Shown one piece after another: positions 48,401 through 57,569 of a DNA stretch of 64,000 bases (positions are counted from its first letter, which is position 1; each line of letters starts with the position of its first letter). Under the pieces are notes generated by a model. That model made no database searches and was not told the origin of the DNA. It was given only the letters and a program-made list of their open reading frames with translations. Source of the DNA: Saprospiraceae bacterium (GTDB taxonomy: Bacteria; Bacteroidota; Bacteroidia; Chitinophagales; Saprospiraceae); the NCBI GenBank assembly GCA_016715985.1, contig JADJXD010000001.1, forward strand, positions 5,332,001 through 5,396,000, in the 5' to 3' direction. The position numbers were made by a program, and so were the translations under genes.

Positions 48401-49288
48401 GCTACTTCCAAATATTTATATGAGCAAATGGATGTACGTCATCCTGAGTTCTGGAAACGCTGTATCCGATTTGATAGTTTTTATATAGATTCTGATGATA
48501 TTTATGAATGGGCTGAGACTGAAAAAGAAGAAGAAGTGATACGAAAAATGACAGGAAGTCAGATTTCAAGAATTGAAGCTTTATATGACGCTATGGAGCC
48601 TTTGACTTTGGAATACATCGGATTATTAAATGAGTTGCCTTCAACAGATTTTGTATTATTGGATAGCTTGGGTAGAATGATGGCAGCTTTGACAGACACA
48701 GTCAGAAGCATAGAAAATGAGTATTATACATCATTAAGGGATAATGCCTTTGAACTGATAGCCAAAATATCATTGCTACCGGAACCATACCCATTTCTCA
48801 TTTTGCATAAATCTGTTTGGCAAATGCAATTAAGGGTATTGATTGAAGGTGATGATGTTTTAACCAATACAGAGTGGGATCAATTACGTGCTATAGCAAA
48901 TATGTGTCCATTGGAAGTTGGAAATGTCGTTTATAGGGCTCAAAATTTAATGGCCATTAAGGGTGAAATGATTTATACAGACATGGCTTCAGTTTGTGAC
49001 CGAACTGAACTTAGAAAAAAATCAGAAAGCTCAAAGAACGGCAAACTAAGCATCTATCCCAACCCTACCAATGGACAGATTATGATAAATCTACCTGATG
49101 ATGTACAACTAATAAGGTTTTTTATATCTGATATAACAGGAAAGTTTATTGAAATCAAACAAACAGAAAATATAAATAATAACCTACTTCAATTTGATGT
49201 AAGTCAATTAGAAGGTGGTGTTTACTTTATGAAAATGATTGATCAAAATGAGAAAATTTATCAGTCCAGAATAATCGTAATACATTAA
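45449..49288 (+). CDS. Large T9SS-exported protein with PKD and beta-helix regions
   Basis: 1279 residues. The N-terminus (MMILAFYSEF...) is a short signal peptide; the codons just upstream (KKLKIFL) would improve it, but there is no ATG there. Next is a Cys-containing domain, then two PKD domains at about 225-390 (FRWDFGDGN and YFWNFGDN strands). A beta-helix-like stretch at about 480-830 has N-rich turns. A Pro/Gly-rich segment follows, then an alpha-helical region at about 970-1190. The type IX sorting domain is at the end (LSIYPNPTNGQIMINLP). It is probably attached to the cell surface or secreted; the ligand is unknown. An 11-bp hairpin follows the stop. Confidence 0.85.
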   Translation: MMILAFYSEFNWVNGQSCQVDCMQLIRNCELSIKEGVTIGVNAYDAQNSLIEGWRCAFETPHHVVVHNNTCHFTSIFSGSPFPFLDQFPNSVTCVTSQQFSPGEGFYQNLERPIRDSECLNYTLRVRSSLMPCSNIPQNPGRLHVRLSNLLNNNNFDCQNIIPANTYTNSFLVIDEPITNNAITTFEVELDFEDLLSDFAQIWLYAETGFFSTIAIHDVSLFCTTDALGELNFDECGTTVGFSADNECEFAFETFRWDFGDGNVSTEPSPTHTYQNPGNYLVCLEIFDVNGCCASKCSTINVQELILDPSFTISGNCPIFQFTPNTPNQDVTYFWNFGDNLGTSNVQNPTYQYADNGTYTVTLVVTDACHNTASSTQQVVVDCIQPPATLCGDLSGYTIIDGGTSGVLLTDLIEQNIISSAILFSGNFILNGNLIINTHAIFFNTNWVCNPGSQITMNSNLSLWETHINGCDQMWRGILNNGRQLAIFGGSVNDAENAIFIRNQSTVFASGTRFDKNYNSVFIPPATQTQNINLSLSYNRFTCDGVLLPSYSGQENYPQIPPIRSYSGINVSNLMLLHLQNSFLPGFDAQNIFDNLSYGIISTRTRNNLNGNIFTQSFNHYDSYGISIDQPIGVNSISNNSITNHGGAITIQRGLRVPITLSNNLVRDQITPNPYGMLFGRLSSARVNILNNNRFEMNSGVGINFLTSNRLSHLDVTNIKMNGLMRPFEFNDTHTSDQSSPGVHNNDITLHQTRPSRLISSKHINFINNDFINTETNPGINSEPIFIIENSERNLFRRNIMTNTPKAFNIEMSNTNIYCCNESEATGESVLFDGGLSISSFKNNKLNNLRLDQMAIMGEQINAGNQWVGSNNSANMNPLDITFPYITANQFVIDEDQPGGRPQSVFPDVWFRQGGESSDCESLPNCGIGLFPELPPGGWGDPEVGDTIMTPTDPDYCRGGFYTWWRAIVNGQVSAGLYTDQYLWATSKYLYEQMDVRHPEFWKRCIRFDSFYIDSDDIYEWAETEKEEEVIRKMTGSQISRIEALYDAMEPLTLEYIGLLNELPSTDFVLLDSLGRMMAALTDTVRSIENEYYTSLRDNAFELIAKISLLPEPYPFLILHKSVWQMQLRVLIEGDDVLTNTEWDQLRAIANMCPLEVGNVVYRAQNLMAIKGEMIYTDMASVCDRTELRKKSESSKNGKLSIYPNPTNGQIMINLPDDVQLIRFFISDITGKFIEIKQTENINNNLLQFDVSQLEGGVYFMKMIDQNEKIYQSRIIVIH

Positions 49289-49294
49289 TTCATA

Positions 49295-49338
49295 ATGCAG
49301 CAAAGTTGGGGGTGCAGGTGCCTTTAGCTTTGCTGCAT
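49295..49338 (+). terminator. Hairpin between the two T9SS genes
   Basis: Perfect arms ATGCAGCAAAG (49295-49305) and CTTTGCTGCAT (49328-49338), followed by CTTTAAAC. It lies 7 bp after the stop of the large protein and 16 bp before the start of the next gene. The T run is short, so it may attenuate instead of ending transcription. Confidence 0.6.
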
Positions 49339-49354
49339 CTTTAAACTTGTCTGT

Positions 49355-51184
49355 ATGTCAGTTAAACTTTTTATATTTTGTTATATTTTAGTTTTTTTTG
49401 GCTCTGAGTCCTTTTGTCAAAAAGAAGACTATATTTGGCTTTACGGTTGGGAGCCATTTGATATCAGACGTCCTGATAGAGCTGCAGATACAACCCGTGG
49501 TTCCAGCAATATAGATTTTAATTTTGACCCACCCAAAATATACTATGTACCAGGGCGTTTTATAGATTTTGGTGATAGCAATTCATCCGTATGTGATAGT
49601 TCGGGACATCTTTTAGCTTATACTAATGGACAGGTAATTTATAATGGTAAAGATAAACCTATCGCAGATACCATCAATTATAGTCCTGATTGGGAATACT
49701 GGAATCTGGGCAATGATACTCTGGCTATTCCAGTAGGCTTGGCATTTTTTAAATCATCATTAGTACTTCCTGTACCAGGCATGCAAGATGAATATTATGT
49801 TTTTTATCAGACCGTGGATAGGAATACATTTCACACAGTAAATACCCGATATAGCAGGATAATGAAAAATGATTCTTCAAATTCCTGGACTGTAATCTAT
49901 AAAGATAAATTATTGATTGAAGAACATCTCGGCGGAGGAGCTATAGCTGCCTGTCGGCATGCAAATGGCAGGGACTGGTGGTTTATTTTACCTTTGTTTG
50001 ATACAAAAACTTTTCAACTTTATTTAATTTCTGATGATACCATTATCAATAAAGGGAAAGTAGAAATAGGATTAGATACTGAAGAATTTGGTATTGGTAC
50101 TTTTGTTTTTTCGTCTAATGGCGAATATTTTGCTTTAATGGGAGGCTACAGGTTAGGTGAACAAAAAATACTTATTAAGTATGGTTATTTTAACAGATGT
50201 ACAGGTAGTTTTACATATTTAGGAGAAGAAAGGCATGGAAGCTTTGGTTTACTTGCAGCAGTAGCTTTTTCTTATAATAGCAGGTTTCTTTATATAGTGG
50301 ATAATAACACTAAAATATATCAATATGATCTAAAATCTACCAATATTTCTGAAAGTAAACTTCTGGTTGCAGAATACGATGGTTACGAATACATTAATCC
50401 TACAGACGTAAATCAATTTGGATATAAAGTTAATTTTTGTTACATGGGTGAAGGACCTGATGGAAGAATATATATATCACCATCGTCAGGTAGTACCAGA
50501 AAGATGGGAGTGATTGAATATCCACATGAAAGAGGAGAAGCATGTGAAGTGAGACAACATTCCATCCATATACCTACCGTATTCACCCGGACTATGCCGA
50601 ACTTTCCTACTTACCGCCTCGGCCCGTTAGACGGCTCCCCCTGCGATACACTCGGACTTGACAATCATCCGGTAGCGAAGTTCCGCTATGAGCCAGATAC
50701 GCTTGATCATCTCCGCATCCGCTTTACAGACCTGAGTTATTTCAGGCCGGAGACCTGGAGCTGGGACTTTGGCGACGGCAGTCCGAAGGTTTCAGACAGA
50801 TACCCTTTCCATCGATATACACAAAACGGCACTTACAATGTATGTCTAACCGTCAGCAATGAAAACAGCAGCAACACCACATGCCGTACCATCACCATCG
50901 GTACCAGCAACAGCGATGACACACCGGAGCCATCCGCCATAGCAGACATCACGCTCTATCCCAATCCGGTAGTAGATTTTCTTCTCGTCACACTGGGTGA
51001 GTACGTCCCTGAATACGGACAGATATTTTTGTATGACATGACAGGAAGACAGGTACACACACAGCGTATCTGGTACGGACAGAATAATGTGGACATGAGC
51101 AGGCTCTCAGCAGGAATGTACGTCGGACGTATTACGGACAAAGGAAGATTGATCAGGAAAGTGAAGGTGGTGAAGGGGGGATAG
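49355..51184 (+). CDS. T9SS-exported PKD-domain protein
   Basis: 609 residues. Signal peptide at about 1-21 (ends SFCQ). A WD-like, propeller-shaped N-terminal region covers about 25-400 and shares GxxYLxYTN-like strands with gliding-associated proteins. A PKD domain is at about 445-520 (WSWDFGDGSPKVSD). The type IX sorting domain starts near 530 (ITLYPNPVVDFLLVTLG) and ends with KVKVVKGG. Function is unknown; a surface or secreted protein is likely. From about 50570 to the stop, the base composition is clearly higher in G+C than in the upstream part, so the C-terminal part may have been exchanged with another gene. Confidence 0.82.
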   Translation: MSVKLFIFCYILVFFGSESFCQKEDYIWLYGWEPFDIRRPDRAADTTRGSSNIDFNFDPPKIYYVPGRFIDFGDSNSSVCDSSGHLLAYTNGQVIYNGKDKPIADTINYSPDWEYWNLGNDTLAIPVGLAFFKSSLVLPVPGMQDEYYVFYQTVDRNTFHTVNTRYSRIMKNDSSNSWTVIYKDKLLIEEHLGGGAIAACRHANGRDWWFILPLFDTKTFQLYLISDDTIINKGKVEIGLDTEEFGIGTFVFSSNGEYFALMGGYRLGEQKILIKYGYFNRCTGSFTYLGEERHGSFGLLAAVAFSYNSRFLYIVDNNTKIYQYDLKSTNISESKLLVAEYDGYEYINPTDVNQFGYKVNFCYMGEGPDGRIYISPSSGSTRKMGVIEYPHERGEACEVRQHSIHIPTVFTRTMPNFPTYRLGPLDGSPCDTLGLDNHPVAKFRYEPDTLDHLRIRFTDLSYFRPETWSWDFGDGSPKVSDRYPFHRYTQNGTYNVCLTVSNENSSNTTCRTITIGTSNSDDTPEPSAIADITLYPNPVVDFLLVTLGEYVPEYGQIFLYDMTGRQVHTQRIWYGQNNVDMSRLSAGMYVGRITDKGRLIRKVKVVKGG

Positions 51185-51844
51185 GGGATGGGGTGATCGG
51201 TGATGGGGTGATAAGGTGATCTGTGATTGGGTGATCTGTGATTTTGTGATCTGTGAGAAGCTGGGTGAAAGGAAAAAGGTTAAGGGAAAAGGTGAAAGGT
51301 GATGGGTGATCTGGAAGGCAGCTTTTGTTAATTTCTGATGGTAAGCGGGAGGAACTCCCCTTTAGGGGTCGGGGGTAAGCAGAGCATTAGATAAATCTTG
51401 TGATCTTGTGATCGGTGATAGGGTGATCTTGGGAAGGCAGCTTTTTTTTGATGTTCCTTTTGTGCTTCCTAGCCAAAAGGTATATCAAAAAAAAGCCAAA
51501 AGGATTATTAAAAAAGGGGGTGAATAGCACAAGTTGCAATCTTGCGCTAGCAGAGGTTGATAACTACCGCAAAGCTACTAACTACTAACTACGAGCTAAA
51601 AGCTAATGGCTAATAGCCAATATCGATTTGTTGGAGTTGTTGATGGTTGATAGTTGATAAGGTTGATAGTTGATAACTACCTCAAAGCTACCAACTACTA
51701 ACTACGAGCTAAGGCATTTCCAAATTTCCAAATTAACTCAATTCCAAATTACCCCATTTCCAAATTAGCACATTAACTCATTTCCAAATTAACCCATTTC
51801 CAAATTAGCACATTTCCAAATTAGCACATTAATCAATTTCCAAA
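51185..51844. repeat. Gene-free stretch of low-complexity repeats
   Basis: No gene. 51185-51340 is built from variants of GTGATCTGTGAT and GGTGAT. 51430-51720 repeats the words of 44580-44770 (T-rich GATGTTCCTTTTGTGCTTCC, TAACTACTAACTAC, GATTTGTTGGAGTTG). 51720-51846 is a degenerate tandem of CATTTCCAAATTAGCA-like units that runs up to the stop codon of the MscS gene. Confidence 0.8.
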
Positions 51845-53389
51845 TTAAACATTTCCCGGCGTTTTTTCAATATATACAGAGGTACTTGGGTATGCAAAAC
51901 TTACACCTGTGTCAGAAGCAGTTTTTATGATTTTAAAAATAAATGCTTCTCTGATGCGCAATTCCGTATTGAAATCTGCCGCTTCAATGTATAATCTGAC
52001 ATAAATATCTATGGATGATGGAGCCAGATTTCTCAAATATATCAGCCATGTGTCTTGTTGGATTTCCGGAAATTCTGAAGGCAATTTTCGTAACTCTGTC
52101 AGAAATGTCTGTATCTGATCGGGTGGGGTAGAGTAAAGAATATTGATAGTGGTGTCCAATATTCTGAATCTTCTGATACCCAGATTAGTGAGCGTGACAT
52201 TGGCCAGATTGCCATTTGGAACGGAGATAACTGATGTATCAATTTTCCTGATTCTGGTGGATCTGAAACCTATTTTTTCAATTGTTCCCTCGATATCCGA
52301 TGTGGTGATAAAGTCTCCTATCTGAAAGGGTTTGTCTAAAAAAATCATAATAGATCCGAAAAGATTTTTGAAAGTGTCCTGCGCTGCCAATGCAATTGCC
52401 AGACCCCCGATCGATGCTCCGGCTATCAAAGCGGTCACGTTAACCCCCACTAGCGTAAGCAGATGCATAAAAGCGATAAGACCTATGATTATTTTTACAG
52501 ATTTTATTAATAATGGGATGAGCTGGTCATCCATTTTTGTTTCAGTTTTTTCTGCCATCAGCATCAGGTATATTCTGACAATATTGATTACCTGTACTGT
52601 AGCCAGAAAAATAAAGATCGTTTGGAATATATTCACCGTATTATGCAGAAATCCCGATACATTATATTTTAATAATAGTAAAGGTATCAGGGGGCGGGTC
52701 AATGCCATCAGAATGATAAGACTCACATACTTCGCGAGTTTATATAGATTTTTACTGTGTTGTTTACCGATATGGAGTTTTTCCCATATGGATTTTTCAA
52801 GTATTTTATCTACTATCCAGCTCAGAATGAAATGTAATAAAAAAATAAATAGCAATATGGCCATAAAGCCGATGTATTGCCAAATTGCAATTCCAAGATA
52901 TTTGTCTTTAGCGTAGTGCGGGGCAGCGTTCAGAATCCTGTCCACCCACTCCGGAAATATTTGTCTGTAAAGTCGGGATATCTGCTCGGATGTTTCTTCT
53001 GAATAGTACCATCCTGTTTCGCTTTTTTTGAGATATATCTCGGGATACTTTTTTGGGAATAAAACAAATTCGGGTTTTCCGGTCAGACTGTCTATAAAAT
53101 CAGGATCATCAGGTATTTTTTTGATCTCTATCTCCAGGCCCATTCCATCATAAAAATGTTTTAATTCCTGCGACAGTTGTTCTCTTTTACTCTGACTATA
53201 TTGTGGTGGAAAAGAAAGAGCCGCTTTTTCTTCATCAAAACTGCCTTCACTCATGTAGTGTAAATGGTTACCCACCACTTTCTGTGGCGAACTATACAGT
53301 GAATCTTCCTGTGAACAAACGTCGGTAGTTGTCACAAAAACAGTAAGTATCAGTAATAAATATCTGAAGATTTTAAAATCTGAAAACAT
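51845..53389 (-). CDS. MscS-family mechanosensitive channel, large form
   Basis: 514 residues from the ATG at 53389, chosen because it opens a signal peptide ending VCSQ. A longer frame would overlap the pdxH gene by 28 bp. A periplasmic N-terminal domain (about 25-150) is followed by five or so membrane helices. The pore helix GASIGGLAIALAAQDTFKN and the beta-domain opening LDKPFQIGDFI lie at about 330-385. It is probably an inner-membrane channel opened by membrane tension. The last bases are inside the tandem repeat of the next stretch. Confidence 0.88.
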   Translation of the reverse strand: MFSDFKIFRYLLLILTVFVTTTDVCSQEDSLYSSPQKVVGNHLHYMSEGSFDEEKAALSFPPQYSQSKREQLSQELKHFYDGMGLEIEIKKIPDDPDFIDSLTGKPEFVLFPKKYPEIYLKKSETGWYYSEETSEQISRLYRQIFPEWVDRILNAAPHYAKDKYLGIAIWQYIGFMAILLFIFLLHFILSWIVDKILEKSIWEKLHIGKQHSKNLYKLAKYVSLIILMALTRPLIPLLLLKYNVSGFLHNTVNIFQTIFIFLATVQVINIVRIYLMLMAEKTETKMDDQLIPLLIKSVKIIIGLIAFMHLLTLVGVNVTALIAGASIGGLAIALAAQDTFKNLFGSIMIFLDKPFQIGDFITTSDIEGTIEKIGFRSTRIRKIDTSVISVPNGNLANVTLTNLGIRRFRILDTTINILYSTPPDQIQTFLTELRKLPSEFPEIQQDTWLIYLRNLAPSSIDIYVRLYIEAADFNTELRIREAFIFKIIKTASDTGVSFAYPSTSVYIEKTPGNV

Positions 53390-53457
53390 TAAATGCAATT
53401 TTAAATACCCGCCAAAGTAATAAATATATCGGGAAAATGAGTAAAATTTACTGAAAA

Positions 53458-54099
53458 TCAGGGGGCCAATCTTTCGATAAGCCACCCGTTTTCATTTTTT
53501 TTATACAGGATTCTGTCATGCAGCCGATTGGGTCTGCCTTGCCAGAATTCCACTTCTTCGGGAATGATAAGATACCCTCCCCAGAAATCCGGTAAAGGAA
53601 TTATTTCCGTTTCCTCAAATTCCCTTAGTTTTTCATTCATCCTGTCTTCGAGATATTTTCGGTCGGGTATGACTTTACTTTGCGGTGATACCCAGGCACC
53701 GATCTGACTTTCTCTGGGTCTGGAATGAAAGTATGCTTCTGATTCATCTCTGGAGAGTCGGGATGCTTTTCCGTATATCCTCACTTGCCTCTCCAGTTCA
53801 AGCCAAAGAAATGTTAGTGCCACATTTTCATTACTATCCGATTCCAAAGCTTTTCTGCTGAGATAATTGGTGAAATAGGTCAAACCTCCCTTTTCCAATC
53901 CTTTCAGCAATAGCACTCTTGCAGACGGTCTGCCTTTGAGATCAGAAGTGGATAAGGTAAATGCATTGGGCTCCGGTACTTTGGCTTCCACTGCTTCAGT
54001 AAACCAAATACTGAATTGTACTAATGCATCTGAATTAACTGTTGATTCATCTAAAGAATGTTTTTTATATTCTTGTCTTAATTCCGATATCTTATGCAT
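53458..54099 (-). CDS. pdxH: Pyridoxamine 5'-phosphate oxidase
   Basis: 213 residues, complete. FMN-binding and substrate motifs of PdxH are visible: RPSARVLLLKG, GLTYFTNYLSRKA and the closing WQGRPNRLHDR with RILY. It makes pyridoxal 5'-phosphate from pyridoxamine or pyridoxine phosphate. It starts 9 bp after the RND pump stop, so it may be read from the pump operon, but a role in export is not implied. Confidence 0.95.
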   Translation of the reverse strand: MHKISELRQEYKKHSLDESTVNSDALVQFSIWFTEAVEAKVPEPNAFTLSTSDLKGRPSARVLLLKGLEKGGLTYFTNYLSRKALESDSNENVALTFLWLELERQVRIYGKASRLSRDESEAYFHSRPRESQIGAWVSPQSKVIPDRKYLEDRMNEKLREFEETEIIPLPDFWGGYLIIPEEVEFWQGRPNRLHDRILYKKNENGWLIERLAP

Positions 54100-54108
54100 A
54101 ATTTCCGA

Positions 54109-57100
54109 TTAAGCTTTTTTTGAAAATAAACTGTTTTCTAATAAAAATCTTGTTCTATAGACCAACCAAAACATTACAGGGACTACTACTAAAGTAAGGA
54201 ATGTGGCAAAAACCAGTCCGTATATAACAGTCCATGCCATCGGACCCCAGATTGCAGTGTTATCTCCACCGATAAAAAACTCCCCATCCAATCGTGAAAC
54301 AAATGAAAAGAAATTGAAGTTGAATCCTATCGCTAAAGGTATCAGTCCAAGGATGGTTGTAATCGCTGTCAGTAATACCGGTCGAAGTCTCGTAGCACCG
54401 GCTTCAATAATGATTTCTTTAATCTCTGATGCTGTGACCTGATGTTCATGAATATAATTCATTTCAGTCATTTTTCTTTTGATCAAAAGTAATGTATAAT
54501 CAATTAAAACAATTGCATTATTGACCACCACCCCAGCAAGTGAAATGATACCTACTCCTGAAAATATAACAGATATGGTAGATCCGGTTAAAGAATAACC
54601 CAAAAATACCCCGATCGTACTGAACAACACCGAAAGTATAATGATAAACGGCATTGCAATGGAATTAAATTGAGAAACTAAGATGATAAAGATCAGAAAA
54701 ACCGCTACCAAAAATGCAGTCGAAAGAAATCCCATATCCTCAGCTTGCTGCTGTTGTTGTCCCGTAAATTCATACGTAAATCCGGCGGGCATCTTATACG
54801 TCTGCATGGCGTCCTTCAGTTTTGCAACAATTTCATTTTCATTATAGCCTGTCAGCACATTTGAATAGATGGTCAGTACTCTTTCAGAATCTTTTCGTTT
54901 GATAGAATTATATGTAGTAGAATAATCAAAATTTGCCACAGCAGATACAGGTACCTGAGCAATCTTTCCGTTGGCAGGATTTCTGAACGTGATTTTTTGA
55001 TTCATCAGATTTTCAATACTGTTTCTGTATTGTTCATCTGCCCGCAATGTGATCGGATATTCATCCTCACCCTCCTTAAATTTGGAGACTTCTTTTCCGA
55101 AAATAGATGTTCGCAGTGCAAATGCAATGGCTGAGGTCGAAACTTCATATCTACGGGCTGCTTCTCTGTCTATGTTAATTAACAATTCAGGTTTGCCCAA
55201 TTGAATATCCGCTTTCAATTCTTCAATCCCCTGAATATTCAGACTGTTCAGAAATGATTGCAGATTTTCAGAAAGAACGATCAAGGTGTCAATATTTTCA
55301 CCCCTTATTTCCAGATTAACAGGTTTCCCTGCCGGAGGTCCATTTGCATTTTTATCAAAAACAATTTCTACTCCGGGATAGTCTTTGACTTCTTCCCTGA
55401 GCTCTGCCAGGATGTCTGAGGTGGAAAGACCATCTCTATCCTGTGCTTCGACAAATGAAATGGTAATTCTTGCCTTATTGGGTGTAACCCCTGGCTCCGG
55501 AGGTGAGTTAGGGTCAGCCGTATTTTCTCCTATCTGAGTCAGAACCGCTTCAACAATCTGTCTTTTGGACTTAATTTTATTTTGAATTTTATTTTCGATA
55601 TCTTTAACGATACGATTGGTGGCTTCTATGTCTGTGCCTAAAGGCAATTCTACAAAAGCATTGATATAAACAGGATCCGCATTCGGAAAAAACTCAACTT
55701 TAGGTTTTCGGATCCCCAAAAGAACAATGGAGAAAATGAGTAAGCCAAAAGTTCCTAAAAATATCATAACAGGTCTTTTACCTTTCAGAGACCCGCTGAT
55801 AAAGCTGGTGTAACCTCTCTCAAATGAAGGCAACATTTTATTCTGAAAAGCAAATGCGGATGGTCTTAGTAAGAAAAAATTGAAAAGTGTAATTACAGAA
55901 CTCATAAGAATCAGATTTCTCATCCACATTACACTTCCGAAATGAAAAAGTAAACTGATAAGAACTGCTATGGCTACCCCGATTAAAATGTTTTTTCTCT
56001 TTCTTTTCAGTTTGTTTTCATCTGTAATTTGTTCATCAATTTTCATGAATTTTGAAGCAATCACAGGATTAATTACCAAAGCCACAAAAAGAGATGATGT
56101 CAAAACAATGATCAGAGTAATAGGGAAATATTTCATAAATTCTCCCATGATGCCCGGCCAAAAGCCCAAAGGAATAAAAGCTGCTAATGTGGTCGCAGTA
56201 GAGGCAATAATGGGAACCGCTATTTCTCCTACACCATACTTGGCAGCCATAAGCGGCGAGTAACCATTTTGCATATATCTATACATATTCTCCACTGCAA
56301 CGATAGCATTGTCCACCAACATACCGAGTGCCAGTATCAATCCAAACAGAACTACTATATTTAAAGTAACACCCGCTAAATTCAGGATTAATATCCCCAT
56401 CAACATGGACAATGGTATGGAAAGTCCAACGAAAGTAGCGTTACGAAGTCCCAGAAAAAATAATAGTACCAGAGTCACTAGTATTACACCTGATATGATA
56501 CTGTTTTCAAGGTTGACTAATTCTGTTTTGGTTCTGACTGCCTGCTCATTGAATTTTGAAATTTTCAGATCTGAGGGTAATTCCATTTTTGCCTGTGCCA
56601 ATATCACGTCAATATTAGCTGCTGCATCAATCAGGTTTTGACCGCGTCTTTTGATAACATCCAGAGAGATTACCGGAAATGAGTCAGATCGTGCATAACT
56701 GGCTCTGTCTTTGTAGCCATATGTTACTTTTGCGATTTCTTTCAGGAAGATAGGTCGCTGACTCTCACTTTTTACTATCATATTTTCAATCTCAACGACA
56801 TCTTTGAACTGCCCGATAATTCTGACCGCTCTTTTGAAATCGTTCTTTATGATTTCACCTCCCGATAATGTGAGATTTTCTGACGAGACTGCGTTTTCTA
56901 TATCCGTAAAAGAAACTTTAAGAGACTGCATTTTCAATAAGTCAACGTCAATTTTTACTTCTCTGTCCAATGCACCTTTCAGATCAACTTTCGAAATTTG
57001 TTTTACATTTTCGATACGGTCCTGGAGTATTTCAGCATATTGTTTTAGTTCATCATTCGAATAATTACCCGATACATTTATCGAAACGATCGGAATATCT

Positions 57101-57540
57101 GATAGATTTATTTCCTGGACGGATGGTTCGTCTGTCAGGTCATTCGGAAGATCCGGTTTTGCTTTGTCAACAGCGTCTTTTACTTTGCGTACGACATTTT
57201 CCAGTTCAAGATCTGCTTCAAATTCTGCGATAATAACAGAAAAATCCTGAATAGAAGTGGAGTTTACTTTTTTGATACCGGTTATGCCTTCAATTTGTTT
57301 TTCAAGGGGACGGGTAATCAGATTTTCTATTTCCACCGCAGAGTTACCAAAATAAGGCGTATTTATAAAAACGGTAGGTAAAGAAGCTTCCGGAAATTGT
57401 TCTTTTGGCATCGTGGTGTAGGACTGAATACCAAAAAGTAATATCATAAATGCAATCAGAAAGACACTGGTAGAATTATCAACTGCTAGACTACTCAGGC
57501 TAAACTGTTTCAGTTTTTCTTTGATGTTTGTTTTGTCCAT
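54109..57540 (-). CDS. RND-family efflux transporter
   Basis: 1143 residues. Twelve membrane helices are in the classic RND layout, with two large periplasmic loops after helices 1 and 7. The helix-4 proton-relay segment LALGMLVDNAIVAVENMYRY is present, and FSGVGIISLAGVVVNNAIVLIDY gives the matching second half. It pumps substrates out of the periplasm with the adaptor and TolC channel encoded just upstream on the same strand (29 bp and 31 bp gaps). It resembles HAE-type drug pumps; the substrate is unknown. Confidence 0.95.
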   Translation of the reverse strand: MDKTNIKEKLKQFSLSSLAVDNSTSVFLIAFMILLFGIQSYTTMPKEQFPEASLPTVFINTPYFGNSAVEIENLITRPLEKQIEGITGIKKVNSTSIQDFSVIIAEFEADLELENVVRKVKDAVDKAKPDLPNDLTDEPSVQEINLSDIPIVSINVSGNYSNDELKQYAEILQDRIENVKQISKVDLKGALDREVKIDVDLLKMQSLKVSFTDIENAVSSENLTLSGGEIIKNDFKRAVRIIGQFKDVVEIENMIVKSESQRPIFLKEIAKVTYGYKDRASYARSDSFPVISLDVIKRRGQNLIDAAANIDVILAQAKMELPSDLKISKFNEQAVRTKTELVNLENSIISGVILVTLVLLFFLGLRNATFVGLSIPLSMLMGILILNLAGVTLNIVVLFGLILALGMLVDNAIVAVENMYRYMQNGYSPLMAAKYGVGEIAVPIIASTATTLAAFIPLGFWPGIMGEFMKYFPITLIIVLTSSLFVALVINPVIASKFMKIDEQITDENKLKRKRKNILIGVAIAVLISLLFHFGSVMWMRNLILMSSVITLFNFFLLRPSAFAFQNKMLPSFERGYTSFISGSLKGKRPVMIFLGTFGLLIFSIVLLGIRKPKVEFFPNADPVYINAFVELPLGTDIEATNRIVKDIENKIQNKIKSKRQIVEAVLTQIGENTADPNSPPEPGVTPNKARITISFVEAQDRDGLSTSDILAELREEVKDYPGVEIVFDKNANGPPAGKPVNLEIRGENIDTLIVLSENLQSFLNSLNIQGIEELKADIQLGKPELLINIDREAARRYEVSTSAIAFALRTSIFGKEVSKFKEGEDEYPITLRADEQYRNSIENLMNQKITFRNPANGKIAQVPVSAVANFDYSTTYNSIKRKDSERVLTIYSNVLTGYNENEIVAKLKDAMQTYKMPAGFTYEFTGQQQQQAEDMGFLSTAFLVAVFLIFIILVSQFNSIAMPFIIILSVLFSTIGVFLGYSLTGSTISVIFSGVGIISLAGVVVNNAIVLIDYTLLLIKRKMTEMNYIHEHQVTASEIKEIIIEAGATRLRPVLLTAITTILGLIPLAIGFNFNFFSFVSRLDGEFFIGGDNTAIWGPMAWTVIYGLVFATFLTLVVVPVMFWLVYRTRFLLENSLFSKKA

Positions 57541-57569
57541 TAGGATGGAATTTAAGTTTATTTAATCAG

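Noticed and set aside
52332..52916. 194-codon frame opposite the MscS gene
   Set aside because: Shadow frame; the minus-strand protein has clear MscS motifs.
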